64,000 nucleotides of DNA, taken from positions 62,689,068-62,753,067 of the forward strand of contig NC_068367.1 of NCBI RefSeq assembly GCF_020536995.1, written 5' to 3'. The stretch is from Dreissena polymorpha. Its lineage: Eukaryota; Mollusca; Bivalvia; Myida; Dreissenidae. The notes below the pieces were generated by a model. The model worked only from the letters and a program-made list of their open reading frames with translations, had not been told where the DNA came from and did not search any database. Positions 23,229-34,389 of this stretch are shown here, in pieces; within the stretch, counting starts at the first letter, position 1, and every line of letters starts with the position of its first letter. The translations under genes and the position numbers were made by a program.

Positions 23229-23355
23229 ACGGCTCTCAGCAACCCTTTAGGTTATAAACCTGATAGTTGAATTATTGCAACTAGCACTTTTTTTATGATA
23301 GTTGTAATAATTCAACTGAACTCTCAACTTTAAAACCCAAAAGGTTGCTGAGAGT
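23229..23355. repeat. Imperfect palindrome upstream of a candidate promoter
   Basis: CTCTCAGCAACCCTTTAGGT at the left is answered by AAAAGGTTGCTGAGAG at the right. Inside, ATAGTTGAATTATTGCAAC is answered by GTTGTAATAATTCAACTGA. A TTGCAACTCTCAGCAACCC match recurs near 27455. Confidence 0.7.
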
Positions 23356-23455
23356 TGCAATGCTCTGCCTATTGTCCTTAGGTGCGAAATTTGATCACCA
23401 CTGCACAACACTGCGGGGGAATCACGTGGTTTTATTTTGATATGAAACACGGATA

Positions 23456-23475
23456 ATGGCGGCGTCATTGTCTCG
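23456..23475 (+). CDS. Candidate first exon or upstream ORF (MAASLS)
   Basis: ATGGCGGCGTCATTGTCTCG followed at once by the strong donor GTAAGAG. The GATAATGGCGGCG start context is typical of first exons. Spliced to the acceptor at 24283-24284 it would read MAASLSRK and stop in an ATGA that also contains the start codon of the 24288 ORF. Confidence 0.35.
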
Positions 23476-24287
23476 GTAAGAGTATTATTTTTATTATTTG
23501 TACCTAAATGTTTGATTTTAATTTGCTAAGATGTAGCCTATCATATGCGGAATCGAATTCCGCGTGTAATGGTACCTTACATGTCATATATTACTGAGTA
23601 CTTTTCTCGCTTACCCTTTGAATTCGTACACATGCGAATGAATGACAGTGATAGTTTTCACGGATTAAAATGAATTCTTCACAAATATGATTAAAATCAA
23701 CATTACTAAACTCGTTCTTATTAAATATACACCAGGGTTTCTTTACATTACAATCAATACGCCTGAGAGTCTGAAAACTTTGCAGTTTCTGCATAATAAA
23801 TCACAAAACAAAAATGATATGTTTCACGGAATACAAATTAATGATATGTTTCACGTTAATTGTATGATATGTTTCACGTATTGTCTAAAGGCAAGAAATT
23901 AAACGTCGGATATTTTCAGAATAATGCAACATTTTAATATGATTCTATTTTTACTATTACCATATTTTTGTGATACCGGTAAATGTTACAAGGCATGCAA
24001 TTTTTCGTACAAATGACATACTTGTGTCTGGTGAAATCCGGTTTGGTATCATTTAAATACTTTAGATTAATACATGTATCACAAATACTAATTATTTTAA
24101 TAAAGCGCTAGTAAAAATATTTTTTATTAATGAACATCGTGAAAACAATTAAAAGTCCACGGGCGTTTTAGTTTGCCAATACCAATAGTACTCTTACTGT
24201 ACTAAAAATACAAAAACGTAACGTTTACAGTTATTACCCCCCCCCCATTTATGCAATTTATAAGTACACCATTGTCCATTTCAGAAA

Positions 24288-24752
24288 ATGACACGAAAAA
24301 AGACACGGCTTACCTTACATAGGCCAAAGAACGCTTACAAAAAGAAGATGGTTGTGACCAAGCATAAAACAATAAACACCCAGCTGCTAACAAGATCAAA
24401 TGTTGAAAACAAAATAACTTGCGGAAAACGAAGTTTAACTAAAACTTCAATTAAATCACCATTTAGATCACCAGTGTACCGAGCGTCACCAGCGTGTAAA
24501 AAGATCAAGATCTTAACACCAAGAAGTCTATTCAAAGAGACTAATAGAGGCCGACTAGCAAAGCATGAAAACGATACCCATTACACCGATATCTCGACAG
24601 ATTTACTATCGAACACAGATTCTGCTTCTGAAACAAATGATGAAAATAAAAAAGAAGCGGACAAATATGATATCAATACCAGGGAGTATTGCTCTGAGGA
24701 AGACAAAGTAATCGCCGAAATAATACAACTTGTACAAGATGTAATGGCATAA
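24288..24752 (+). CDS. Uncharacterised 154-residue basic/acidic protein
   Basis: A single open frame from ATG at 24288 to TAA. An acceptor-like ATTGTCCATTTCAG ends four bases before the ATG, so the start may be near a 5' UTR junction. The first 90 residues are strongly basic with proline-directed serines and threonines (SPFRSPVYRASPACKKIKIL then TPRSLFKE), suggesting nuclear targeting and phosphorylation. The last 60 are acidic and end in a helix-like EEDKVIAEIIQLVQDVMA. I do not recognise a family. Its length and sustained bias make it more likely coding than the other short frames, but it could be one exon of something larger. Confidence 0.5.
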   Translation: MTRKKTRLTLHRPKNAYKKKMVVTKHKTINTQLLTRSNVENKITCGKRSLTKTSIKSPFRSPVYRASPACKKIKILTPRSLFKETNRGRLAKHENDTHYTDISTDLLSNTDSASETNDENKKEADKYDINTREYCSEEDKVIAEIIQLVQDVMA

Positions 24753-24952
24753 CTATCCGCCCATGGTGACTTAGATCATTCATTACTCACATTTTTTTCG
24801 GCAAGTTAAAGAAAAGAAATTCCCACTGACAGTGTATTCCTAATGTGTCTAATAACACTATGGTTTAACAAGAGCCTCGCATTAGTCGCATTGTTCGCAT
24901 TTTTTCAAATATTAGTTCTTTCATTTAAAACGGTCATATAAGTCATATAAGT

Positions 24953-25086
24953 CATGCATGTTTTACAAACAGCCCTTGTTTTTAATACGCTCACTCGCTT
25001 GAATTGGTTGGGGTCTATTTCAGTTAAACAACTGATCAGTTTGTTATGGACTTATTATTTTCTAGATCACTTTAGGGATGAAACAA
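24953..25086. repeat. Right arm of a 134-bp perfect inverted pair
   Basis: Inverted match to 22038-22171, starting CATGCATGTTTTACAAACAG. The two arms enclose 2.78 kb that includes the 24288 ORF. Confidence 0.85.
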
Positions 25087-25145
25087 CTGACAATTAAAAG
25101 AAAACACTTGAGAAAAAAACACCTGAAAAGAAGTAAGAATTAAAT

Positions 25146-25405
25146 GAGTCACGTTCTGAAAAAACTGGGCATAATGCATGTGCGTCAAGTGTCATCCCAG
25201 ATTAGCCTGTGCAATCCGCACAGACTAATCAGGGACGACAATTTCCGCTTATATGACATTTTCGTTTAAATAAAGTGTCTTCTTAGCAAAAATCCAGTTT
25301 ATGCGGAAAGTGTCTTTCTGATAAGCCTGTGCGGACTGCACCGGCTAATCTGGGAGTACACTTTACGCACATGCATTAAGCCAAGTTGTCTCAGAACACG
25401 ACTCA
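25146..25405. mobile_element. Palindromic MITE, family A, copy 2
   Basis: Ends GAGTCACGTTCTGAAAAAAC and CAGAACACGACTC. Contains both inner inverted blocks with AGCCTGTGC..GCACAG words. Confidence 0.85.
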
Positions 25406-25686
25406 AATGTAGCACCATATAAGAAGGGGTGATAAAATCTTATTATTTTCACAGGCTTAAGTTAAATGATCCGGTTATCATTCACTAGAATTTTCGCTCG
25501 TTTATTTAATGGCTTAAAATAACTTACTTTCATAGCATATATATAACTTTACTAAAACATCGCTTCATTGGTATTTTAGCGAATACAAATATGTTTAAAA
25601 CTATTTTAAGTGAAACTGTACATCTTATTTTTGTCCACTGCAATTATTAATTTAAAGGACATTTTTTTATGTTTTGTTTTCTTCAG

Positions 25687-25871
25687 AAACCACGTGTTTG
25701 ACTGTGTACGAAAAAAATATCAAAAAGGAAGAAAGAAGATGGGCACAGTGTCTTCCTCACGGACATCTTTATAGCTCGGGTCTCTCAGTGTACGTTGGGA
25801 AAAAGCGCGAAGAAATGAATAAAAAATCCTGCCATCTGATAAGATGGGCATACATTAACGTAAATAATTGA
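25687..25871 (+). CDS. Candidate terminal exon, lysine-rich
   Basis: A strong polypyrimidine tract and acceptor (TTTTGTTTTCTTCAG) precede a 61-codon open stretch ending in TGA: TTCLTVYEKNIKKEERRWAQ then CLPHGHLYSSGLSVYVGKKR and more. It needs a preceding phase-1 exon. It does not join in frame to the 24288 ORF at any donor I could find. No family recognised. Confidence 0.3.
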
Positions 25872-26052
25872 CAGTATGGACGAAGAAATAATTTCGATGT
25901 GACAATTTTCATAAACGGCAGTTTGCTTTGTAAATTAAAACTATTCAAAATAAGGGTACAATTGTATTCACATTTCCTTCCTACGTCTTTAAGAAGTGTT
26001 GTTTAAGTTAATAAAGTTAATATCACATACCATAGAGTTTGAGACATAGCTA

Positions 26053-26625
26053 CGGTGGCATAAAGGGGATATAGCCTAGTGAACATATCATGTAGGAAAT
26101 GTTTTAATTAACGGTCTCTATCACGTGCACACGTGATAGCTATGACATGCACAAGCGATAGCTATGACGTGCACACGCGATAACTATGACATGCGAACGC
26201 GATAGCTATGACGTGCACAAGCGAAAACTATGACGTGTGCACACGATAGCTATTACGTGCCCACGCGATAGCTATGATGTGCGCACGCAATAGATTTGAC
26301 GTGCGCATGCGATAGTTATCACGTGCGAACGTCATAGCTGACCAATCAGAAAAGGTATCAGATAAGTGATTATTCAGATATAATTCGCTGTAAAAACACA
26401 ACATGTGCTCAGTGCGCTAGTTACAAAATGGCTGACATTTCGAAAAGTTTCATTAGTCAATTATTGCTTTCGCACGCGCAACCTGTTCTGATCTGATACC
26501 TTTTCTGATTGGTCAGCTATGACATGCGCACGTAATTGCTATCGTGTGCGCACGTCATAGTTTTCGCGTGCGCACGCGATGGACACAGTGAAATAAAACA
26601 TTTTCTTTGTCCCCTTATGCCACCG
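26053..26625. mobile_element. TA-flanked foldback element with 22-24 bp array
   Basis: Terminal repeats CGGTGGCATAAAGGGGA and complement TCCCCTTATGCCACCG, each bordered by TA (26051-26052, 26626-26627). Inside, two arms carry CACGTGCACACGTGATAGCT-like units (about 26110-26340 and 26510-26580). A second inverted pair TAGCTGACCAATCAGAAAAG flanks the centre. Non-coding, so non-autonomous. Confidence 0.8.
26110..26340. repeat. Minisatellite of alternating purine/pyrimidine CACGTGC units
   Basis: About ten units of 22-24 bp (GATAGCTATGACGTGCACACGC and variants). GTGCGCACGC-like runs are Z-DNA-prone; CACGTG occurs at the start. Confidence 0.8.
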
Positions 26626-26627
26626 TA

Positions 26628-28320
26628 CCTTACCGCAGATGCAGCATATTGTTTAATGTGTGCATTGTTCTGAACAAAAAAATTCCCTGCAATATTTGAT
26701 ATCAAAGACAATTGGTTATGAATATTCATCCAAATGTTAAACAGATGTTCAATTTAATGCTTGTATGTTATTATATATTTTGTTACATACAAACGGATTT
26801 TGTAACATTGTCCTGTACTCAGTATGCAAGATTAAATTCTATACGATCAAAAATGTGTGGGCTTAGTTGAGCTGTTCAAATTAAAACTGCTGCCGTAATT
26901 AAGATGTCTTATAAATTGCTGTTTCTAAATGATTGTAACAAAATGCTAACTTGATTTATTTATTTCAAAACAATAATAGGAAAAACATGGATTTGCGTTT
27001 ATGTGTTCATAAATCAGCAATATCACAGATAATTTAATAAAATCACAGTGTTAATCATGAGAACAGGTAAATAAAAGTTACGTTGGAATATCACAACAGA
27101 ATCACCATAATCACCTTCAAAAAAATATAATAAATAATAAACAGAAGATAAATCAAGCGTATCACTCTCCCTGAGGATAACCATGACGACATGGCTGTGT
27201 AAAAATTGCACCTATACAATCACTTGAAGTAAATCACTTATTATACATTGTGTTAAAATTTGTTGCACAATTAAAAACGTGCAAATTAAAATAAACAACA
27301 TAAAACACAAAGTGCAAACATGTACAAATGTAATAATGAGAGAGTAAGAAAAAAAATCCCCCCAAAAGCGCAAAGGCCGCGAAAACTCCCCCTCATGAGG
27401 TTAGCGACCCACTTCCCCTAAAATTGATTGAGGGCCCTGGACAGCGCATTGCAACTCTCAGCAACCCTTGGAAGTGATTTTTTTAGATTTTTTTTCTTAC
27501 AGCCTGTGCCTTTTGGATTGGGAAAATTAGCGCGATCAACCATGAAATATGGAAAAATAGCACGATAAACCATGAAATTGGAAAACATTATAAATATGAT
27601 TATAAGAACAGAATTAAAATTATTAAAGTATGTTTGACAGCATTTTTATATTATAAAGTGCTAATTTAATGTGTTCTTACAATGAAGACAATGTTAAGTT
27701 AATATTCTTCAACATTCATATTGAACTTGCAAAAATCTATATAGATTCTTAAATATACCATTTAATCATAAACTCTTTAACAGTCAGAATTTAATTCAGT
27801 ATTCTTTTAAATTAAATATCATATGGTGAAAACATTAACAAATATTTATAAAAAAAACGCTTTAGTGGTCTTGCTATGTCAATGATGTATTAAATGTCCG
27901 AGTTAAAATAATCTATTTCATTTCTTTACCTTTCAACATCTTGCACTTCAATGCTATTTCAGTAAACTGTAAAGCGTGACAAACATAATAAAGCAGAATA
28001 TGCATATGAATCTGATTTTACACAGATCCACTAACATATAAATCATATCATGTTTGTCTCTTTCCATTTTCGAACGATACTCATCTTAAATGCATTAACT
28101 TTGTGAGTAACGGTAGACCAACTCCAATTTCCCAACACTGATTTCCGTGATGCACATTCACTGTGAAGATTTGTAATAAATATTTGTTGTTTTTATCTCA
28201 AACGTTGTATTTTGCGTTAATTGACACACACATTAAATTCTTTCGTAATAACCATATGATATCCGTTGTTAATTTGAACGTTATTTATCATTTTCGCCGC
28301 TCATCGAAAATTTCTCGTCT
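26628..28320. other. Intergenic AT-rich region
   Basis: A short C/G-rich patch at 27350-27470 contains CTCTCAGCAACCC, matching 23229. No gene assigned. Confidence 0.4.
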
Positions 28321-28323
28321 GCT

Positions 28324-28459
28324 TGCCGCCATCTTGGGCGTGTGTAAAAACAGGCGTTTACAATCGGGAGACATCGACTATCGTCGGTATCCTCCGCAAT
28401 ATAGAGAGAGATGTGAATAGCAACGTAAAATCGTATTCGGCTAAATTCGCGAACAATAC
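28324..28459 (+). promoter_or_regulatory. Candidate promoter and 5' non-coding exon
   Basis: GCCGCCATCTTG at 28324 is the classic YY1 site seen at transcription starts. A CpG-enriched stretch follows, ending in a perfect donor AATAC|GTAAGT at 28460. The first coding exon of the RING gene at 35339 needs only a non-coding 5' partner, since its ATG is internal, so this exon is a reasonable candidate for it. Alternatively the promoter could drive a minus-strand transcript (ATGGCGGCAAGC is read on that strand). Confidence 0.3.
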
Positions 28460-28539
28460 GTAAGTCAGTTGTTGTTCGGCGACGACTCGGCAACTCGATC
28501 GGCACTCGTTCGAAATTATTGCTAAATTACATTGTAATC

Positions 28540-28650
28540 TTATTGGCTTTATTGGGAAAATTTTGTCTCATTTTGGGAAATTTTAATCAATTTTTTGGGA
28601 AAAACGTCATTTTTTGCAATTGGGAAGCAGCCGAATATCGGCTGTAATTT
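28540..28650. repeat. ATTGGGAAA-rich stretch
   Basis: Several TTGGGAAAA words in both spacing variants. The same words fill 34390-34520 and 34670-34735, so this is probably a fragment of an interspersed repeat. Confidence 0.5.
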
Positions 28651-30033
28651 CTGGCAAAAAAAATCACTGCTTCGGGTCATAAAGCTGAGTCAGAGAGTTG
28701 AAATATTGCAACTTATATGGACTATGCCTTATGAGTGTAATAAACGACATTGGAACATTGAAATATGTACGGTAGGTAGCCTTAGGGTTCCAATTCTCGA
28801 ACGGAACCAATTCGCAAACGATTTTTATAAATTATACAATTTACTCTTGGTGGAATCGTTCAATTGGAAATCGGGTCCCATTCTAAGTAAGTCCAATATG
28901 AGTACACTCTATTGGCAAACTTCCCACTTGACAGTCTCTTCTTCGTAAACGCAACTGCAGACGAAGATTCATTGAACCAAGTAAAATTTTAATATTTGAC
29001 CAGATAAATTAGTGGTTATTTCAGTTAGATCATTATAAGTCATCAAAATGTTTTGTTTTATAAGATTCTAACAATACAAGCGATGTTTTCATTCCCCTTA
29101 AAGGCTTTTTCCTACCTTTCACTTTGTTTACAACTGTCAAAATAAGCGATTACATCCTTGACCTCGCCCTGTTTCTATTTTTATTTTAATGGATTAGGTT
29201 GCAAACAACTAAGTTGTTTTATTGTCAATTCCTACTGAAGCCAACTGGTAACTTGGTAATATTCAACCACATTTATTAAGAATCATTTTATTTATAAATA
29301 GAATACATCTATTTAGATTTTCTTTTTATTTCTTTTCGACATATGACACGAAGAAAATCAAATAAATACTCAGTCTGTGCTCTACAAGCAGCAGTTAGAG
29401 AAGTCCAAAAAAGTAAATGTTTGTCCAAAGTATCAATAAGTATCTTTTGATTAAATGAACAAAATATATAAGTAATGATCATCCACGTCAGTTGCTATGT
29501 AAATGAATTTATTTTACCAGTTTATGTGTGTGTTGCAAATGTCTGATGGCTTGCTTTACTGAACGTCTAATAAAAGACGATAATTGGTTCCAAACGGGTT
29601 GCAAAATGTTAATAGAACCGATTTCATTTGACCAACGGTAAGGTCGAGTTATTAACGCTTGCAGGGGTTAACGTAAGAAATTGACATTCACTTGCCCGGG
29701 GGGCAAGTTACTTTGAACATCTACTTGCCCTCAATACAAATTGGTTGCCCTATTTTGAAGTCAATTTTTTATTGTCATTTGATCTTTAAAGCATTGATAC
29801 ACATGAATTATTATGCTAGATTTAATTTCAGCTATATTCAATGTATCAAAAATAAAATAATAATCGTTTTTATAATATAAAGTTGTCAACAAAACAAAAT
29901 CTGGACAGTTTTATTTCATTGAATCGTCACTATTGGATACAATTCATATGAAGAGTTTATTACTATTAACATTTTAAAACGGTATACTTGTCACTATATA
30001 CGATTAAAAGGGGGAAGGCTTAAAATAGTACTG

Positions 30034-30239
30034 TGAAAATGATTGTTCAGAGTTTGAAAATCATGTTGATGTCTTTGATGAAGAGTTTCTCACTATTTGT
30101 AACTGTGAATATGTAACAAACAAGTTATTCACAGTTTAAAATAGTGAGAAACTCTTCATATGCATTCTTAGCAAGTTTTAAACGGTCTGCATATTCAACA
30201 TGATTTTCAAACTCTGAACAATCCTTTTCACAGTTATTA
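30034..30239. repeat. Inverted duplication of a coding segment
   Basis: The plus-strand stretch 30034-30111 encodes CSEFENHV and later FLTICNCE. Its inverted counterpart at 30129-30239 is the end of the minus-strand ORF (CSEFENHVEYA ... EEFLTILNCE). One is a diverged, partly deleted copy of the other. Confidence 0.65.
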
Positions 30240-30478
30240 TATTCATGTTCATAGACATCACTATCACTAGTATATGCTTCTTCATCCAGTTCTAGTAACT
30301 GTTCTGAAATTGTTTCAGTTTGAGTGGTTTTATACAAGAAAATTGGAATAGCACAGTAACGAATAACAATTTTATCTTGCTTGTTATTAAAATCAGGGAC
30401 ATTGTTGTTTTGGTCTGGTTCAGAACATTTAAAATGTTTAAAGTTCACGTGCCGCGATTTAAAAATCCCGTAAAACAC
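30125..30478 (-). CDS. Candidate acidic protein of 117 residues in the CAGGG element
   Basis: Open from 30478 to 30125 (opening MFYGIFKSRHVNFKHFKC). The C-terminal half is acidic, with EEAYTSDSDVYEHEYNNCEK and a helix-like end EYADRLKLAKNAYEEFL. The DSDV motif recurs in the plus-strand ORF at 30733, hinting at a shared origin. No family recognised. It could be an element-encoded accessory protein or a captured exon. Confidence 0.35.
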   Translation of the reverse strand: MFYGIFKSRHVNFKHFKCSEPDQNNNVPDFNNKQDKIVIRYCAIPIFLYKTTQTETISEQLLELDEEAYTSDSDVYEHEYNNCEKDCSEFENHVEYADRLKLAKNAYEEFLTILNCE

Positions 30479-30623
30479 CTTTATTTATCGAATTTAGTGC
30501 ATATCTAAACTATTTCGAACCTCACTTCATTTCAAATACGGTGTTATAAGCGAGACCGAATAGAACAAAGTCGCGATTTTTCACACATTCCGATGTTCTC
30601 GACATTTTCATTCAAACCGGGAG

Positions 30624-30662
30624 TGACGTCACATGCACTCAATAACGAACCGGCACTATAAA
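30624..30662 (+). promoter_or_regulatory. CRE and TATA box upstream of the 30733 ORF
   Basis: The perfect palindrome TGACGTCA (30624-30631) lies about 26 bases before TATAAA (30657-30662), predicting a start near 30690 and an ATG at 30733. A second GTGACGTCACNTGCACTCA-like site, inverted, is at 32618-32637 near the other side of the same element. Confidence 0.4.
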
Positions 30663-30732
30663 GCTTCGGACGAATTATCTCTCGAACGGATGTATTATCT
30701 CTCAAAACTTTAGTTAGAAAAATTGATGGAAA

Positions 30733-30888
30733 ATGGAAAATAGAGATTATGATGAGTTTTCCGTTCAACCTAGCATGCATGAGTCAGAATTAAGCGACAG
30801 TTTGTCAGATTTTTATGATTCTGACTCGGACAGCGATGTTTATTTTGTCAATGCTCAAGATAACCATCGTGTTGGGAACACGGATTAG
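30733..30888 (+). CDS. Candidate 51-residue acidic ORF
   Basis: MENRDYDEFSVQPSMHESEL is followed by SDSLSDFYDSDSDSDVYFVN and a short basic tail ending GNTD. The Ser/Asp-rich N-terminus resembles acidic N-termini of DNA-transposon proteins (inference). It is preceded by a CRE and TATA box. An out-of-frame five-codon ATG frame starts at 30726. Confidence 0.35.
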   Translation: MENRDYDEFSVQPSMHESELSDSLSDFYDSDSDSDVYFVNAQDNHRVGNTD

Positions 30889-32607
30889 AAATACATATAA
30901 CTGTGTTTCATGCTAGTGTCGGGGGAAAAATAATTTTTTGATTGTTATTTTACAGTACAAGCTTGTTGAATATGACTTGGTTACACAAAGCACTGGTTAA
31001 TAATAAACAAATAGAGCGGATACTTGCACCGGTTCTGAATGGGAAGGAATGTTAGTATTTCTAATGACATGAATTTTAATTTAAAACATTGTTTCCAGTT
31101 ATAATAAAAAAGTTTAAGTGTGAACAATTATATTAATTTATTGATAAATACAACTTCTGTTAGAATCACATGATAATCAAAATAATAGCATGGTGTAGGC
31201 CCAAGTGGGCAGAGTGGGACTTTTATATGACATGGAGCTGCACCCCTTGGTTAGCTAACCACTCGTCTGATAGTAATACATTTTATGATTGTTTGTTGAT
31301 ATAATTGGGGTTATGCTAATCTCTTATCTAAAATCATGCGGTGTCTGCAATAATCAGCTGTGATATATCCACAGATAAGTCACATGTCATCAGCCAAATA
31401 GCCATAAACTCCATGACACTCTGTATGGACTAATACACAACAATGGTAACTGGGGTCAATTTGACTCGTAGCCATGGGAATTCTTGAAACATAAGAAACT
31501 TAGAAATCAATCATTGTCTATGTATATATTGTTGTCTGAGGCTATTAAAAACTGGACATTCGAGTAAAAAATGAAAGTGATCTTCTAGATCGTTACATTG
31601 TTTACATTGTTTACATAAACCGTTTGAGAAGTTGGAGAAGCTGAAAAATTGCTCAACTTGTATTTATGATAATACGCACAAAGTAAATTTAATTTTCGGC
31701 TAATTATAGGTGTTAACCAAACAGAACAAAGAACAGAACAGGCTAATTATAGGTGTTAACCTTTGATCGGCGTATACTATGTTTTAAGGTTTTGCATCTA
31801 ATTGTATGAAACAATGGCCGTGGTGTCAAATTATATAAGAGCGAACGTCCGCCCTGTCAAACTTAGCGTTAGATCGATTGTCTGTGGGAGCGATTGTTCG
31901 GATACCCATTACAGAGAATGTCAAGCTGTTATTGTTTATGAAATCAATAAATTGTACTAATAATTACAATTTACACAAACCCTCCTCAATTTACATTTTT
32001 ATCTGAATATTTCAATATAACATAATGGATGATGTTAGTAAATAATATTACTATTTTAAGTAATACCATTCCAATTCCATTTTAAAATGGCTTTTTATAA
32101 TATGTGTAATAGACAGTAATTCAGTTGAGTTCAATATCAGAACAAGAATGTTATGTTTGATACTTTGTTGTTATTAAGCTGTAGCTTTGTTTGTTTATTT
32201 ATCAAATAAAATGTATTTGTCATTTTGTATTTCGCTGTTCCACTTATAAACCTATTTGTTCTTAATAATAAGAGCAGGGTTGTAATTTATTTTTGTAACT
32301 AAGCCGTTAATACATACATGCGTATAATATATTATTAATCCATTTCTTACGAGTAACATCATCCTTGTCAAAACCGAATAGACCCTTGTTTCCCTTTCCG
32401 CACGATTTTTGCACCCGAAAAAAAAACAACACTAACAGTAGAATAACGATTGTCGTGCAAAACACACACACAGAAAAAGCACACGTTTTTTATAAAACTT
32501 GTATAAATGGAACTGTATTAACATAGCACGATATTGAGTGTCAATGTTGACATTAAGCGCGAGGTGTTCACGCTTCGATCCGTAATAACAATGGACAAGT
32601 TTCCGTG

Positions 32608-32830
32608 TCATGAGCGTTGAGTGCAAGTGACGTCACAGCCAAAATAGGTGGCGGAAATACCCAGGCGGTTTACGGAAAACAAGATCATCGTTTTTAGTAT
32701 TTTAATATTTTTGCTATTTCTCTTGATGATACCACTCATTTTAGAATATACACATTTATAAAATAGCATTTTTCGATATAAAATCGGCACTGGACCTTTA
32801 AATGAAAAGATCGGCTGGACGCTACCGTCC
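32608..32830 (-). CDS. Weak candidate ORF near the right end of the CAGGG element
   Basis: A minus-strand frame whose best start is the ACATGGCGGAC context at about 32834 (MADGSVQPIFSFKGPV ...). It is about 75 codons long, basic in the middle, and ends over the CRE-like site. It may be a 5' exon or chance. Confidence 0.2.
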
Positions 32831-33115
32831 GCCATGTTGTAACGTCTGCCGAGTAGAACTTGTTTTGAGCGTTTAGATTGGCTTATACAATGCAAGCGAC
32901 CAATCAAATCTCGTTTTACTTGTACTTGATGAAAAAATATATTGACTCAAAGAAAATAAATAGATACAAAGGGAAAAGTCGAAAAAAATACCGCAATTAT
33001 GCTAATACGAAACGGACTTGCCCGGCGGACTATCTACTTTGGAAAATCACTTGCCCGCGACGATTTTAACCCGGCACGGGCAAGCGGGCGTCCGCTTAAA
33101 TAAAGCCCTGGCTTG

Positions 33116-34249
33116 TTTTCTTTACATTTTATAGTTTCAGAAAGAGTAGTCTTTTACCTGAAATATCTGCTTAAATTAATTTTAATTTTAAATTAAATAA
33201 AATCGGCAAAACATCGTTCGAGAATTGGTACCCTGAGGCTAATAATCCAACCTCGAAGATAATTTATAAATGTTTGTACAAATGAAAGGCATGAACGTTT
33301 ATGGATGTAAAATAAATACCTGTTTCGAAAAATTAGCAACATTCAACTCCATGTCTAATTTAATAATAAGGGACAGAACTCTGTGGTAACATTTAACTGT
33401 AGGGTGTGTGTTTTAATTCGAGAGTTGTCATTCTTTTGTTTATGAATGGCTGATACTGTTTGACAACAAAAAAGGGAAAACATTAATATTAGTTTCATCA
33501 TGAATAAAAGTCGTAAGAATGAAATTCGGGATAAGGTTGTGAAGTTTATACGTTCGATTATGTTCTTGATCTGTATGCAGCTCTTATAAAAGGGACCCAC
33601 TAACACCTGTCAGGGATTTTTTTTGCACTAAATTACAGCCTCTTAAACATGTTAAAGGCTTTTTGAGTGTTACCCATTGCAAAAGTAACATTTTCCTCAA
33701 AAATATTACCAAAATTGCCCCAAAAATATGCCAAACTTATCCTAAATAAACTCAATAATTGGTTCATTGAGTTTATTATTTGGCAATTTTATTACCTAGC
33801 ACTTCATAATATACATATTAGAAAGCATTTTAACATCCACTTAAAAACAATCGGTATACTGTTATTTATAATCATATTAATAATGTTAAATGTTTCCCAA
33901 GTTCATGGTCTATCACGCTTTTTTTTCTAATAAAAAAGGCACAGTTTGTACGATTTGAAGAACAAACAAATCACTGCCTGCCTGATAATGATATTTTGTG
34001 ATAAAATTCTATTAAAAGACAGTGTTTTAAGGAGACTGACCGATTACACATTCTCACTCAGTTTACGTTCTATTTCACATATATTTTCCCCGCCCAAATT
34101 TGAGAGTCTCATGATACCCAGCAATATTTATGATACAAAGTCACACCAATCTGAAATTTATTTTTTTGTAGAAATGTTAAACAAGTAAACACAATCTGGG
34201 TAAGAGGTTTTTTTATTAATCCCATTAATTGCAGGACTATTAAATGAGT
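33116..34249. other. Unassigned AT-rich sequence
   Basis: Short hydrophobic or lysine-rich frames occur but none has splice or family support. Confidence 0.35.
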
Positions 34250-34352
34250 CTTGGGCCTGGGTAGAACTAGTTCTTGGTGTCTTTGGGGGAGATCAAAAGA
34301 GGGTGACCCCCTGATCGCTTGGCTGAGACACCATACCTATTACACAACGGCA
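34250..34352 (+). mobile_element. tRNA-like SINE, partial copy
   Basis: TTGGGCCTGGGTAGAACTAG, TCTTGGTGTCTTTGGGGGAG and GGCTGAGACACCATACC match the family, with the B-box region deleted. Confidence 0.7.
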
Positions 34353-34389
34353 ATATAACAATGGTTGTTAAGACATCATGATTTTTGGC

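Larger units (their letters stand above)
29662..33110. mobile_element. Probable 3.4-kb DNA transposon with CAGGG ends
   Basis: The left end CAGGGGTTAACGTAAG and the complement of the right end, CAGGGCTTTATTTAAGCGGA, are similar. Both are followed inside by CTTGCCCG-type words (29690-29730 and 33010-33080). GCTTG borders the left end (29657-29661) and the right end (33111-33115). CAGGG ends recall hAT elements, but those duplicate 8 bp, so the 5-bp match may be chance and the class is open. The interior has two small acidic ORFs and promoter-like sites but no transposase that I recognise. Confidence 0.5.
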
